Assembly: GCA_034661035.1 (NCBI GenBank)
Contig: JAYEKM010000026.1
Coordinates: forward strand, 1-26,866
Direction: 5' to 3'
Length of the DNA: 26,866 bases
From: JAGYLJ01 sp034661035
Lineage (GTDB): Bacteria > Patescibacteriota > Minisyncoccia > Phycocordibacterales > UBA12079
In this document: positions 19,887 to 26,866 of the stretch, piece by piece
How positions within the stretch are numbered: position 1 is the stretch's first letter
Layout of the letters: the number at the start of each line of letters is the position of its first letter
Notes under the pieces: model-generated
Seen by the model: only the letters and a program-made list of their open reading frames with translations
The model's database searches: none
Told to the model about the DNA's origin: nothing
Program-made: the position numbers and the translations under genes

Positions 19887-20864
19887 ATGAATTTAGAGAT
19901 AAAGATTACAAAAAGGGAAATAAAAGTGGGTATGGCTTTAATACTTGTTTCTGCTTTAATGGTTTTTGCTGTAAAAAGTGCTTTGTATTTTGAATTACAA
20001 TATGAAAATTCTCTTTTTGTTAGAGAAGAAATCCTTAAATCAGATGTGTCAAAAGAAATTAATCCCTTTGATGAGTTATCTTTGTCATCTAAGTCTTTTT
20101 TTGTCTGGGATATGAGAGATAACAGAAAGCTTGGTGGACTAAATGAAGAGATGCAATTTCCTTTAGCTTCTTTAACAAAGTTGATGACTGTTTTGGTGGC
20201 ATCTGAACTTTCTACTCCAGACACTATTGTAAAAGTTAAAGATAGCGATTTAATGGCTGAGGGGGATAGCGGTTTAATCGCTGGAGAAAAATGGCATTTT
20301 ATTGAGATGATTAATTTTGTTTTATTAACTTCCTCCAACGATGGAGCTCAAGCGCTAGCTTCAGTTATTAGCGCTTTTGACTCTAATTTAAACAATAAAA
20401 GTGAAAGGGAATTATTTGTTGATAAGATGAATGAGAAAGTTAAAAAATTAGGTTTAAAACAAACTTTCTTCTTAAATGAAACAGGTTTGGATATCAATAG
20501 TACAATGAGTGGGGCCTATGGCTCTGCTAAAGATGTAGCAATTTTGGTAGATAATATTATGCAAGATTATCCAGAGCTTTTGAATATGAGTTCTTATAAG
20601 CAGGCTGAGGTTAATTCCAATTTTTTAACTCATAGGATAGATAATACTAATGTTAATGTTGAAGAATTACCTGGTGTTGTAGCTTCTAAGACAGGTTTTA
20701 CTGATTTAGCTGGGGGAAATCTCATGGTTGTTTTTGATGCAGGGATAAATCATAAAATTGTAGTATCTGTTTTAGGATCAACTAAAGAGGAAAGATTTAC
20801 TGATGTGAATAGGTTAGTTTGGGCATCTCTAGAAAAGATATTTAATGAAAATCAAAAAATATGA
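19887..20864 (+). CDS. D-alanyl-D-alanine carboxypeptidase (S11 family)
   Basis: 325 aa. A serine peptidase that trims the terminal D-Ala of peptidoglycan stem peptides outside the membrane. One N-terminal transmembrane anchor at about 14-32, then the penicillin-binding fold with all three active-site motifs: SLTK (Ser95, Lys98), SSN (149-151) and KTG (268-270). No C-terminal PBP5-like membrane helix is present, so anchoring is N-terminal. AGGAAAT before the ATG serves as a modest ribosome site. The stop overlaps the next start in ATGA, indicating translational coupling to the MraY-like gene. Which low-molecular-weight PBP it corresponds to cannot be told. Confidence 0.92.
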   Translation: MNLEIKITKREIKVGMALILVSALMVFAVKSALYFELQYENSLFVREEILKSDVSKEINPFDELSLSSKSFFVWDMRDNRKLGGLNEEMQFPLASLTKLMTVLVASELSTPDTIVKVKDSDLMAEGDSGLIAGEKWHFIEMINFVLLTSSNDGAQALASVISAFDSNLNNKSERELFVDKMNEKVKKLGLKQTFFLNETGLDINSTMSGAYGSAKDVAILVDNIMQDYPELLNMSSYKQAEVNSNFLTHRIDNTNVNVEELPGVVASKTGFTDLAGGNLMVVFDAGINHKIVVSVLGSTKEERFTDVNRLVWASLEKIFNENQKI

Positions 20865-21919
20865 TCCTTAATGTAGTTAAAATATTTGTACCGTGGTTGG
20901 TATCTTTTTTTGCAGGACTTGCTTTTAGTCCACTTCTAACACATTTTTTATATAAATATAAAATGTGGAAGAAAAAATCTGGTAAAGGGGTTTCTATGGG
21001 TGGGGGAGGAACACCTATTTTTGATAAGTTACATAAGGAAAGGGATACTAATACTCCTAGGATGGGAGGCGTTGTTATTTGGGTGAGTGTTTTATTTACT
21101 ATTTTTATATTTTGGGTTATTTCCCAACTTTTCCCTTCTGAGTTTGCTCAAAAGTTAGATTTTATGAGCAGAAGTCAAACCTGGTTACCTTTGTTTACTT
21201 TAATAGGGGGGGCTTTGGTGGGCTTATTTGATGATTTCCTCGTTGTTTCTGGTAAAGGTAAATATACCGCAGGGGGGTTATCGCTCAGAATTAGAATTTT
21301 GATTGTCTTGTGGATTGGTTTGATTGGGGCTTGTTGGTTTTTCTTCAAGTTAGATGTTTCAAGCATCTTTATTCCTTTTGTTGGCGAATGGCAATTAGGA
21401 CTTTTATTTATCCCTTTTTTTATGTTGGTTATGTTGTTTCTGTTTTCAAGTGGTGTGATCGACGGAATAGATGGACTTTCAGGGGGTGTTTTAGCAACTA
21501 TTTTTACTGCCTATACTTTTATTGCTTTTTTCCAGAATCAAATCGACTTAGCTGCTTTTTGTGCAGTGGTGGTAGGAGGGATTCTAGCCTTTCTTTGGTT
21601 TAATATACCACCAGCCAGATTTTATATGACAGAAACAGGGATTTTGGGCTTGACTATTTCTTTAACAGTTGTTGCGTTTTTGACTGGTCAGGTGGTGGTT
21701 TTGCCAATTATAGCCTTTCCACTCTTCGCTACAGTTATCTCAAACATAATTCAAGTTGCTTCTAAAAAGATGAGAAAAGGCAAAAAAGTCTTTTTAATAG
21801 CCCCTTTACACCATCATTTTGAGGCTGTTGGTTGGCCTAGCTATAAGGTAACTATGAGGTATTGGATAATAGGTATCATTTTTGCTATTATGGGGATGGT
21901 AATTGCTCTAATTGGCTAA
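20861..21919 (+). CDS. mraY: MraY-like phospho-N-acetylmuramoyl-pentapeptide transferase
   Basis: 352 aa, about ten membrane helices. MraY joins UDP-MurNAc-pentapeptide to undecaprenyl phosphate, giving lipid I. Signatures: TPRMGG (65-70), GLFDDF with Asp124-Asp125, DGIDGLSGG from Asp201, and PLHHHFEAVGW with His317-319 (the loop that separates MraY from WecA-type enzymes). Deviations: the usual NAVNLTDGLDG is SSGVIDGIDG, and the FMGDTGS motif reads FYMTETG, with Glu258 in place of the catalytic-site Asp. The His block and context support MraY, but the active site is clearly divergent. Coupled by a 4-nt overlap to the carboxypeptidase gene. Confidence 0.85.
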   Translation: MILNVVKIFVPWLVSFFAGLAFSPLLTHFLYKYKMWKKKSGKGVSMGGGGTPIFDKLHKERDTNTPRMGGVVIWVSVLFTIFIFWVISQLFPSEFAQKLDFMSRSQTWLPLFTLIGGALVGLFDDFLVVSGKGKYTAGGLSLRIRILIVLWIGLIGACWFFFKLDVSSIFIPFVGEWQLGLLFIPFFMLVMLFLFSSGVIDGIDGLSGGVLATIFTAYTFIAFFQNQIDLAAFCAVVVGGILAFLWFNIPPARFYMTETGILGLTISLTVVAFLTGQVVVLPIIAFPLFATVISNIIQVASKKMRKGKKVFLIAPLHHHFEAVGWPSYKVTMRYWIIGIIFAIMGMVIALIG

Positions 21920-21939
21920 TTTTCCTGAAGGGTATTTTT

Positions 21940-21967
21940 TTGAAAAATGTGTATAATTGGTTATAAT
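21940..21967 (+). promoter_or_regulatory. Promoter for the envelope TPR protein
   Basis: TTGAAA (21940-21945), 16-bp spacer, TATAAT (21962-21967). A second TATAAT lies at 21952-21957. The leader to ATG 22005 is about 30 nt with no evident Shine-Dalgarno; TATAAA at 21992-21997 could give a leaderless alternative. Confidence 0.6.
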
Positions 21968-22004
21968 ATACTTTTATTAGATTTAATAACTTATAAAAAA
22001 TACA

Positions 22005-24329
22005 ATGAATGAACAAATAAATTTGGTGGAACCTAGAAAGTCAGGTTTTTCGTTGAGAGGAGGTTTATCTTTTGGTTTGGTAGTATTTTTAGCTTTTCTA
22101 CTTCCTATATTTTTTGTACCCGCTCAAACATTCTCTTTCTTTATGAGTAAAAGTTTTCTAATAGCTCTTTTTGTTTTTTTATTAACAATTGCTTGGTTGA
22201 TTGAAAGAATTAAAAACAGAGATTTTTCTCTTAGTAAAAATTTGATTATAATTTCTGCTTTGTTGGTACCTTTTTCTTATCTGATATCTTCTCTTTTTTC
22301 AGGTTCTTTAAGAGCCTCAATTTTTGGGTATGGGTTTGGGATTGATTCATTTGGTATGATTTTTACATTATTTTTACTGATGTTCTTTACGGCGAGAGTG
22401 TTTCTTATAAAGAAAAAAATAATTTATTTTTATCTCGGTTTATTGTTTTCTGGTGTCTTGATATTCTTCTTTCACGTCTTGCGTCTTATTTTTGGTCCAG
22501 ACTTTTTAACTTTAGGTATTTTAAATACTTCAACGGCTAACTTTATTGGTTCCTGGAATGAAATAGGTATTTTCTTTGGATTAATTTCCATTATTTCACT
22601 CTTAACAATCATCTTCTTAAAAAAGAACACTATGGTTAAGGTTGTTAGTTATCTTGCTTTAATCTTTTCATTATTCTTTGTAGCTCTTGTTAATTTTGGA
22701 TCTCTTTGGTTAGCTTTAGCTTTAATATCGTTAACTTTATTTATTTATCATTTGTCTATAAATAAAGGGCATGAAGAGAAGGTGTTTCAAAGAAAAAATG
22801 TTTCCGTCATCTCTTTAGTAATTTTTGTTATATCTTTGGTATTCTTATTTGCTAAAGGACCAATTGGTGGCTTTTTACCTACAACGTTTAATATTTCAAA
22901 TTTTGAAGTAAGACCTTCTACAGTTAGTACCATTGATATTATTCAAGCATCGTTACCTGGTAATCCTATTTTAGGAGCTGGGCCTGCTGAATTTTCTAAA
23001 CAATGGTCATTAAGTAAACCTATTGAAGTAAACAATACACAATTTTGGGATATTGATTTTGGATCGGGAGCAAGTTTTCTTTTAACTTCTCTTGTAACTG
23101 TTGGTTTGCTTGGTTGTTTATCATGGATATTTTTCTTTGTAATGACGTTTTATTCTGGTATCAAATTACTGAAGATATCTCGCAGAAGCCAATTTGATCA
23201 TTTCCTTTCATTATCAGCATTTTTCGCTACTGTTTATTTGTGGTTCTTCTCAATAGTTTATGTTCCTGGATTGGTAACTTTTGCTTTAAGTTTCTTATTC
23301 ACTGGAGTTTTACTTTCTCTTCTCTATCAAGAAAGAGTTGTTAAACTTAGAAAATTTTCTTGGTCTAGAAGTACCGGTAAAAGTATTGTTTTGATTGCTG
23401 TCATGATCTGTTTCTTTTTCTCTTCTTCTCTAGGATTTTATCTATTTACAAAAAAAGCGAATGCTTCTATTAAAGCTCAAAAGAGTCTATTAGTTCTTGA
23501 GACAGAAGGCGATATAGGAAAATCACTTGAACTGATGGGAAGTGCTGTAAGTAGCTTTAGTGATGATTTGTATTACCGCTTATTAGTTGATTTAAATCTA
23601 ATTCAATTACAAGCCATCTTTAACCAAGAAGATGTTCCTGAAGATCAACTAAGAGAGCAGTTTCAAACAGTCTTTACCGAAGCAATTACTAACGCAGAGA
23701 AAACTGTTAGTATTGGTAGTGATAACTATCAAAACTGGATGACGTTAGCTAAAGTTTATGGTTCAGTAGTACCTCTTCAGGTTGAAGGTTCTTATGATAA
23801 AGCTCTTGAAGCTTATGGGCAGGCTATTACCTTAAGTTCTAACAACCCAGCTATAGCTTTAGCTCTTGCTAACTTAGAAATCGTTAATGATAATGAAGAA
23901 AAAGGTAAAGAATATGCTTTAACTGCTATTCAGTTGAAGAATAATTATTCAGATGCTTATTATTTACTATCTCAGATTGAAATTGATAATGGGAATGAAG
24001 AAGGATCGGTTGAAATTATAGAGGCTTTGGCTGAAGTTACACCAAATGACCCTAAAGTTCATTTACAGTTAGGATTCTTTAAATATAGTGATAAAAATTA
24101 TGAAGAAGCAGTCACTTTTTTTGAAGAGGCTCTTCGTTTAGATCCTTACGATGTTGATGTTGTTTATTTACTAGGTCTAACTTATAACGAATTAGGAGAT
24201 AAGGAAAAAGCTATTCAGGCTTTCACTCATTTGCAGAGAGTAATTCCAGAAGATCAAAATATTGCTGTCATATTAGAAAACTTACAAAGTAATAGAGACC
24301 CTTTGTTTGGATTAGAACAAACCCAATAA
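22005..24329 (+). CDS. Polytopic membrane protein with C-terminal TPRs (O-antigen ligase-like)
   Basis: 774 aa in two parts. Residues about 20-475 carry a dozen or so hydrophobic helices with a large extracytoplasmic loop (about 295-350) containing LPGNPILGAGPAEFSKQW, which resembles the GxGPGxF loop of Wzy/WaaL-type polymerases and ligases. Residues about 560-765 hold tetratricopeptide repeats, e.g. YDKALEAYGQAITLSSNNP, NYEEAVTFFEEALRLDPYDVDVVYLLG and ELGDKEKAIQAFTHLQRVIPEDQ. By family it would join glycan units to a lipid or protein acceptor at the outer face of the membrane, with TPRs as docking. The reaction is not proven by sequence. It lies between mraY and murJ. Confidence 0.75.
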   Translation: MNEQINLVEPRKSGFSLRGGLSFGLVVFLAFLLPIFFVPAQTFSFFMSKSFLIALFVFLLTIAWLIERIKNRDFSLSKNLIIISALLVPFSYLISSLFSGSLRASIFGYGFGIDSFGMIFTLFLLMFFTARVFLIKKKIIYFYLGLLFSGVLIFFFHVLRLIFGPDFLTLGILNTSTANFIGSWNEIGIFFGLISIISLLTIIFLKKNTMVKVVSYLALIFSLFFVALVNFGSLWLALALISLTLFIYHLSINKGHEEKVFQRKNVSVISLVIFVISLVFLFAKGPIGGFLPTTFNISNFEVRPSTVSTIDIIQASLPGNPILGAGPAEFSKQWSLSKPIEVNNTQFWDIDFGSGASFLLTSLVTVGLLGCLSWIFFFVMTFYSGIKLLKISRRSQFDHFLSLSAFFATVYLWFFSIVYVPGLVTFALSFLFTGVLLSLLYQERVVKLRKFSWSRSTGKSIVLIAVMICFFFSSSLGFYLFTKKANASIKAQKSLLVLETEGDIGKSLELMGSAVSSFSDDLYYRLLVDLNLIQLQAIFNQEDVPEDQLREQFQTVFTEAITNAEKTVSIGSDNYQNWMTLAKVYGSVVPLQVEGSYDKALEAYGQAITLSSNNPAIALALANLEIVNDNEEKGKEYALTAIQLKNNYSDAYYLLSQIEIDNGNEEGSVEIIEALAEVTPNDPKVHLQLGFFKYSDKNYEEAVTFFEEALRLDPYDVDVVYLLGLTYNELGDKEKAIQAFTHLQRVIPEDQNIAVILENLQSNRDPLFGLEQTQ

Positions 24330-24395
24330 GTTAAAATTAAGTCAGATAAAGTAAGTTTCCAAGTTTGTAAGAAATAAATTTGAATTGAAAATAGC

Positions 24396-26039
24396 ATGAT
24401 TAAAAGAGTGTTTAGTTTATTAAACAAGAATATAAGCGGTCTTCATCAGACCGCTTATATTTTAGGTTTTTTTGCACTTTTATCACAAGTTCTAGCTCTT
24501 TTAAGAGATCGACTCTTAGCTCATTCTTTTGGGGCAGGTGAGATTTTAGATATTTATTATGCTGCCTTTCGTATTCCTGATTTTATTTTTATAACAGTAG
24601 CTTCAATTGTTTCTATTTCTGTGTTAGTTCCACTTCTAACAGACGAGATTAATAAGAAACAAGGGAGGAACTTTATGAGCGAAGTTTTTTCAGTTTTTCT
24701 TTGTATTGTTATCGTTATTTGTTCTATTACCTTTTTTTTAATACCAAAACTGACACCTATAATTCTAAAAGGATTCACTCCAGAAGCAATTGATCAAGTA
24801 GTTGGTTTATCTAGAGTTTTGTTATTGTCCCCTGTCTTGTTAGGCCTGTCTAACTTCTTTACTAGCATTATTCAAGTTAATAGAAAGTTCTTTGTTTATG
24901 CTCTAAGCCCTTTGCTTTATAATATTGGAATAATCATTGGTATATTACTATTTTATCCATGGTGGGGTTTGAAGGGTTTAGCTCTAGGTGTTATTTTAGG
25001 AGCTTTTTTCCATTTAGCGATTCAACTACCGTCTATTTATCGATTAAAGTTTATTCCTAAATTTGTCTGGGTTCGTAACTTTCGTAAAATTAAGAAAATA
25101 ATAATGTTGTCTTTGCCAAGAACTTTAGCTCTGTCAGCGGGGAATCTTGCCTTGATTGTTTTAATTGGCTTGGCCTCTACTATGGGAGAAGGATCTGTTT
25201 CTGTCTTTGTGTTTGCTTTTAGTTTGCAGTCAGTTCCTTTGTCTATTGTTGGGATTAGTTATTCGGTAGCAGCTTTTCCTGCTTTAGCTAAACTTTTTTC
25301 CAATAACCAATTAGATGATTTTTTTGAACAGATTACTGCAGCTGCTAGACACATTCTTTTTTGGACAACAATTGCTCTAGTATTACTTGTTGTTTTAAGA
25401 GCTCAAATAGTGAGAACTATTTTGGGTTCAGGTAAATTTGACTGGGCAGATACTCGTTTGACAGCTGCTTGTTTGGCTGCTTTTTCTTTATCTGTGGCAG
25501 CTCAGAGCTTAGTTTTGCTGTTTATTAGGGGTTATTATGCAGCGGGGAAGACTATCAAACCGGTTTTGATAAGTATTTTTTCAGCAGTAATGATTATCGT
25601 TTCAGCATTTCTGTTAAGATGGCTATTTATTAATGTAGATTCTCTAAAAGACATGACAGGAGGTATTTTCCGAATAAACGATATTAAAAATATTGATGTC
25701 CTTATCCTCCCAATTAGTTACTCCATCGGTAGTTTAATCAATGTTATCTTATTATGGATCTTTTTCCAAAGAGATTTTGGGCGTCTTTCATTAGTGGTTG
25801 GAAAGCCGTTTTTACAAACTTTGTTTGCTTCCGTTATAATGGGTGTTTTTGCCTATTTCTCACTTAACCTTTTCAATAGTGTTTTTGATATTAATACTTT
25901 CTGGGGAATTTTCTTACAAGGGTTGTTGTCAGGAATTGTTGGTTTGATGGCTTTAGTTCTGACTTTGGAATTATTTGGTAATCACGAGATGAAAGAGATT
26001 CTTTTAACTTTGAAAAGGAAATTTAATTTAAATAAATAA
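24396..26039 (+). CDS. murJ: Lipid II flippase MurJ
   Basis: 547 aa with about 14 membrane helices (MOP/MviN fold). MurJ moves lipid II across the cytoplasmic membrane for wall synthesis. The N-terminus is diagnostic: TAYILGFFALLSQVLALLRDRLLAHSFGAGEILDIYYAAFRIPDFIF, followed by further typical stretches (KIKKIIMLSLPRTLALSAGNLALIV; VPLSIVGISYSVAAFPALAKL). Codons about 12-22 form a perfect 13-bp hairpin followed by T-rich sequence, looking like an intrinsic terminator inside the gene (see the separate entry). The promoter is unclear: TTGTAA and GAAAAT before the ATG are weak. Context with mraY, the S11 peptidase and RlpA supports an envelope role. Confidence 0.94.
   Translation: MIKRVFSLLNKNISGLHQTAYILGFFALLSQVLALLRDRLLAHSFGAGEILDIYYAAFRIPDFIFITVASIVSISVLVPLLTDEINKKQGRNFMSEVFSVFLCIVIVICSITFFLIPKLTPIILKGFTPEAIDQVVGLSRVLLLSPVLLGLSNFFTSIIQVNRKFFVYALSPLLYNIGIIIGILLFYPWWGLKGLALGVILGAFFHLAIQLPSIYRLKFIPKFVWVRNFRKIKKIIMLSLPRTLALSAGNLALIVLIGLASTMGEGSVSVFVFAFSLQSVPLSIVGISYSVAAFPALAKLFSNNQLDDFFEQITAAARHILFWTTIALVLLVVLRAQIVRTILGSGKFDWADTRLTAACLAAFSLSVAAQSLVLLFIRGYYAAGKTIKPVLISIFSAVMIIVSAFLLRWLFINVDSLKDMTGGIFRINDIKNIDVLILPISYSIGSLINVILLWIFFQRDFGRLSLVVGKPFLQTLFASVIMGVFAYFSLNLFNSVFDINTFWGIFLQGLLSGIVGLMALVLTLELFGNHEMKEILLTLKRKFNLNK
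24429..24474 (+). promoter_or_regulatory. Terminator-like hairpin inside the 5' end of murJ
   Basis: AATATAAGCGGTC (24429-24441), 7-nt loop, GACCGCTTATATT (24449-24461), then TTTAGG and seven T. Perfect pairing within coding sequence, about 33 nt after the start codon. Possible attenuator, or simply codon constraint. Confidence 0.6.
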
Positions 26040-26042
26040 CAT

Positions 26043-26071
26043 TTGACTTTATTTAGATATTCTTGCATAAT
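26043..26071 (+). promoter_or_regulatory. Promoter of the LysM-RlpA gene
   Basis: TTGACT (26043-26048), 17-bp spacer, CATAAT (26066-26071). The leader is about 40 nt and ends in a strong Shine-Dalgarno AAGGAGAGG (26107-26115), 4 nt before the ATG: canonical initiation, unlike the leaderless genes. Confidence 0.75.
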
Positions 26072-26119
26072 AGACCCTGGTTGTTTTTTGATTTTTAACT
26101 TATAAAAAGGAGAGGAAAG

Positions 26120-26665
26120 ATGAAGAAAGTAAGTTTTCTATTTTTGGTCGCTATCATTTGTTTTATTGCCGGACGACATACTGTTTGTGGAGATACAACA
26201 AACCGCATGTACTATGTAGTGCAAAAAGGTGATTCCATAAACAGAATTGCCGATAGACATAGAGTTCTATCTTGGCAATTACGAAAAGCTAATAATATGG
26301 AGGTGGAAGATGTTTTACTTCATCCTGGACAGAAGCTTGTAATTCCTGTAATTAAATGGAAATCGTATAGTGGTCGGGCTTCTTGGTATGGACCAGGGTT
26401 CCACGGCAAAAAGATGGCCAATGGTCAAGTTTACGACCAGAATAAGGTCTTAATTGCTCATAGGACGTTACCTCTGGGCTTAAAAGTTCGTATCACGAAC
26501 TTGGAGAATTCAAAGAGTATTATTGCAGAAGTTTTGGATCGAGGTCCTTATACCAAGAAAGACGGTCGTTATGATAGGGAGGTTGACTTGTCACTTGGAG
26601 CTGCCAAAATTCTTGAGGCAGTGAAAAAGGGAATTATTCCCGTCAAAATAACACCGTTAAGTTAA
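26120..26665 (+). CDS. Secreted LysM and RlpA-like (double-psi beta-barrel) protein
   Basis: 181 aa. A signal peptide (MKKVSFLFLVAIICFIAG, cleavage probably near residues 20-26) is followed by a LysM domain (YYVVQKGDSINRIADRHRVLSWQLRKANNM to PGQKLVIPV, about 32-78) that binds glycan. Then comes an RlpA/DPBB domain (SGRASWYGPGFHGKKMANGQVYD, HRTLPLGLKVRITNLENSKS, VLDRGPYTKKDGRYDREVDLS, about 84-178). RlpA of some bacteria is a lytic transglycosylase for naked glycan; here activity is only inferred, though the Glu/Asp/His-rich motif pattern is intact. No lipobox, so probably secreted rather than lipid-anchored. Own promoter and terminator. Confidence 0.9.
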   Translation: MKKVSFLFLVAIICFIAGRHTVCGDTTNRMYYVVQKGDSINRIADRHRVLSWQLRKANNMEVEDVLLHPGQKLVIPVIKWKSYSGRASWYGPGFHGKKMANGQVYDQNKVLIAHRTLPLGLKVRITNLENSKSIIAEVLDRGPYTKKDGRYDREVDLSLGAAKILEAVKKGIIPVKITPLS

Positions 26666-26680
26666 AAATAAGAGGAGACT

Positions 26681-26712
26681 AGACCGTATCATATTTATGA
26701 TGCGGTCTTTTT
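26681..26712 (+). terminator. Intrinsic terminator after the RlpA-like gene
   Basis: AGACCGTATCAT (26681-26692), loop ATTT, ATGATGCGGTCT (26697-26708), one G-U pair, T-run to 26714. Confidence 0.9.
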
Positions 26713-26779
26713 TATGAATAATACAGAAAGTCAATATTTACTTATCCCCACTCCCTAAATATCCCACTTCAAATTAAGC

Positions 26780-26816
26780 TATAATATAACCATATTAGGT
26801 ATATATAACCTAATAT
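26780..26816 (+). promoter_or_regulatory. Promoter with a 9-bp palindrome at the predicted transcription start
   Basis: TATAAT at 26780-26785; ATATTAGGT (26792-26800) and ACCTAATAT (26808-26816) are perfect complements separated by ATATATA. The palindrome begins where transcription should start, so it could be an operator or the first hairpin of the leader. Confidence 0.5.
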
Positions 26817-26828
26817 TATTTAAATAAA

Positions 26829-26866
26829 TGAAAAATTTCCTAAAACAAACCGTTCAAGCTATTTTG
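26829..26866 (+). CDS. Start of an unidentified gene, cut by the window edge
   Basis: ATG followed by 12 open codons (MKNFLKQTVQAIL). Short basic/amphipathic openings like this are seen in several CPR envelope enzymes such as Mur ligase-type proteins, and a wall-synthesis neighbour would fit, but 13 residues do not allow a family call. Promoter upstream. Confidence 0.5.

Noticed and set aside
1..26866. UGA recoded as glycine (as in some CPR lineages)
   Set aside because: Core genes read through at full length without in-frame TGA, and the carboxypeptidase gene ends with TGA in an ATGA overlap.

Overview
The window looks like a stretch of a Patescibacteria (CPR) genome, most likely a Parcubacteria-type lineage. 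This is an inference from protein content and style: low GC (about one third by eye), compact genes, a divergent TruB, a DivIC-like septation protein of the CPR type, a repeat-built surface protein with a C-terminal S74 chaperone domain, and many start codons placed 6-9 nt after a -10 box. The standard genetic code fits: no core gene needs an in-frame TGA, and one gene ends in TGA.

Layout. 1-2022: the 3' part of a large surface or fibre protein with GNxGIGT repeats and an S74 domain, interrupted by one frameshift in a C6 tract. 2064-3722: class II fructose-bisphosphate aldolase and truB, closed by a strong bidirectional terminator. 3941-9583: lepA and four membrane-protein genes (one on the minus strand), a 33-codon ORF and tRNA-Gly, interspersed with five copies of an inverted-repeat element. 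9584-11221: glutaredoxin, tRNA-Arg, a small membrane protein and tRNA-Phe, with tRNA fragments, GC-rich palindromes and inverted duplications. 11222-18321: an HNH protein, YqeY, a P-type cation ATPase, RmuC, GroES and GroEL. 18509-26866: scpA-scpB, then an envelope cluster (D,D-carboxypeptidase, MraY-like transferase, O-antigen-ligase-like TPR protein, MurJ, LysM-RlpA protein) and the first codons of another gene at the edge.

How the genes work together. ScpA/ScpB serve chromosome condensation. The S11 peptidase, MraY homologue, MurJ and RlpA-like protein cover lipid I synthesis, lipid II flipping and wall trimming. GroES/GroEL are adjacent and have a near-consensus promoter. Several genes appear to start leaderless, while rlpA-like and the HNH gene carry good Shine-Dalgarno sites, so two initiation modes seem to coexist.

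The strongest unexplained signal is non-coding. Five copies (E1-E5) of an element bounded by ACCCTGTTAAAT and ATTTAACAGGGT can fold as a three-way junction. Its side hairpin keeps pairing while its sequence changes. In four of the five, the same end lies 7-15 nt upstream of a start codon, always in the same orientation relative to the gene. A second family (ACCCCGTTAGAAAT ends) and a third (CTAAATAACTA ends) also sit at gene starts. They may be MITE-like elements, mobile leaders or structured cis-regulatory RNAs; the sequence alone does not decide.
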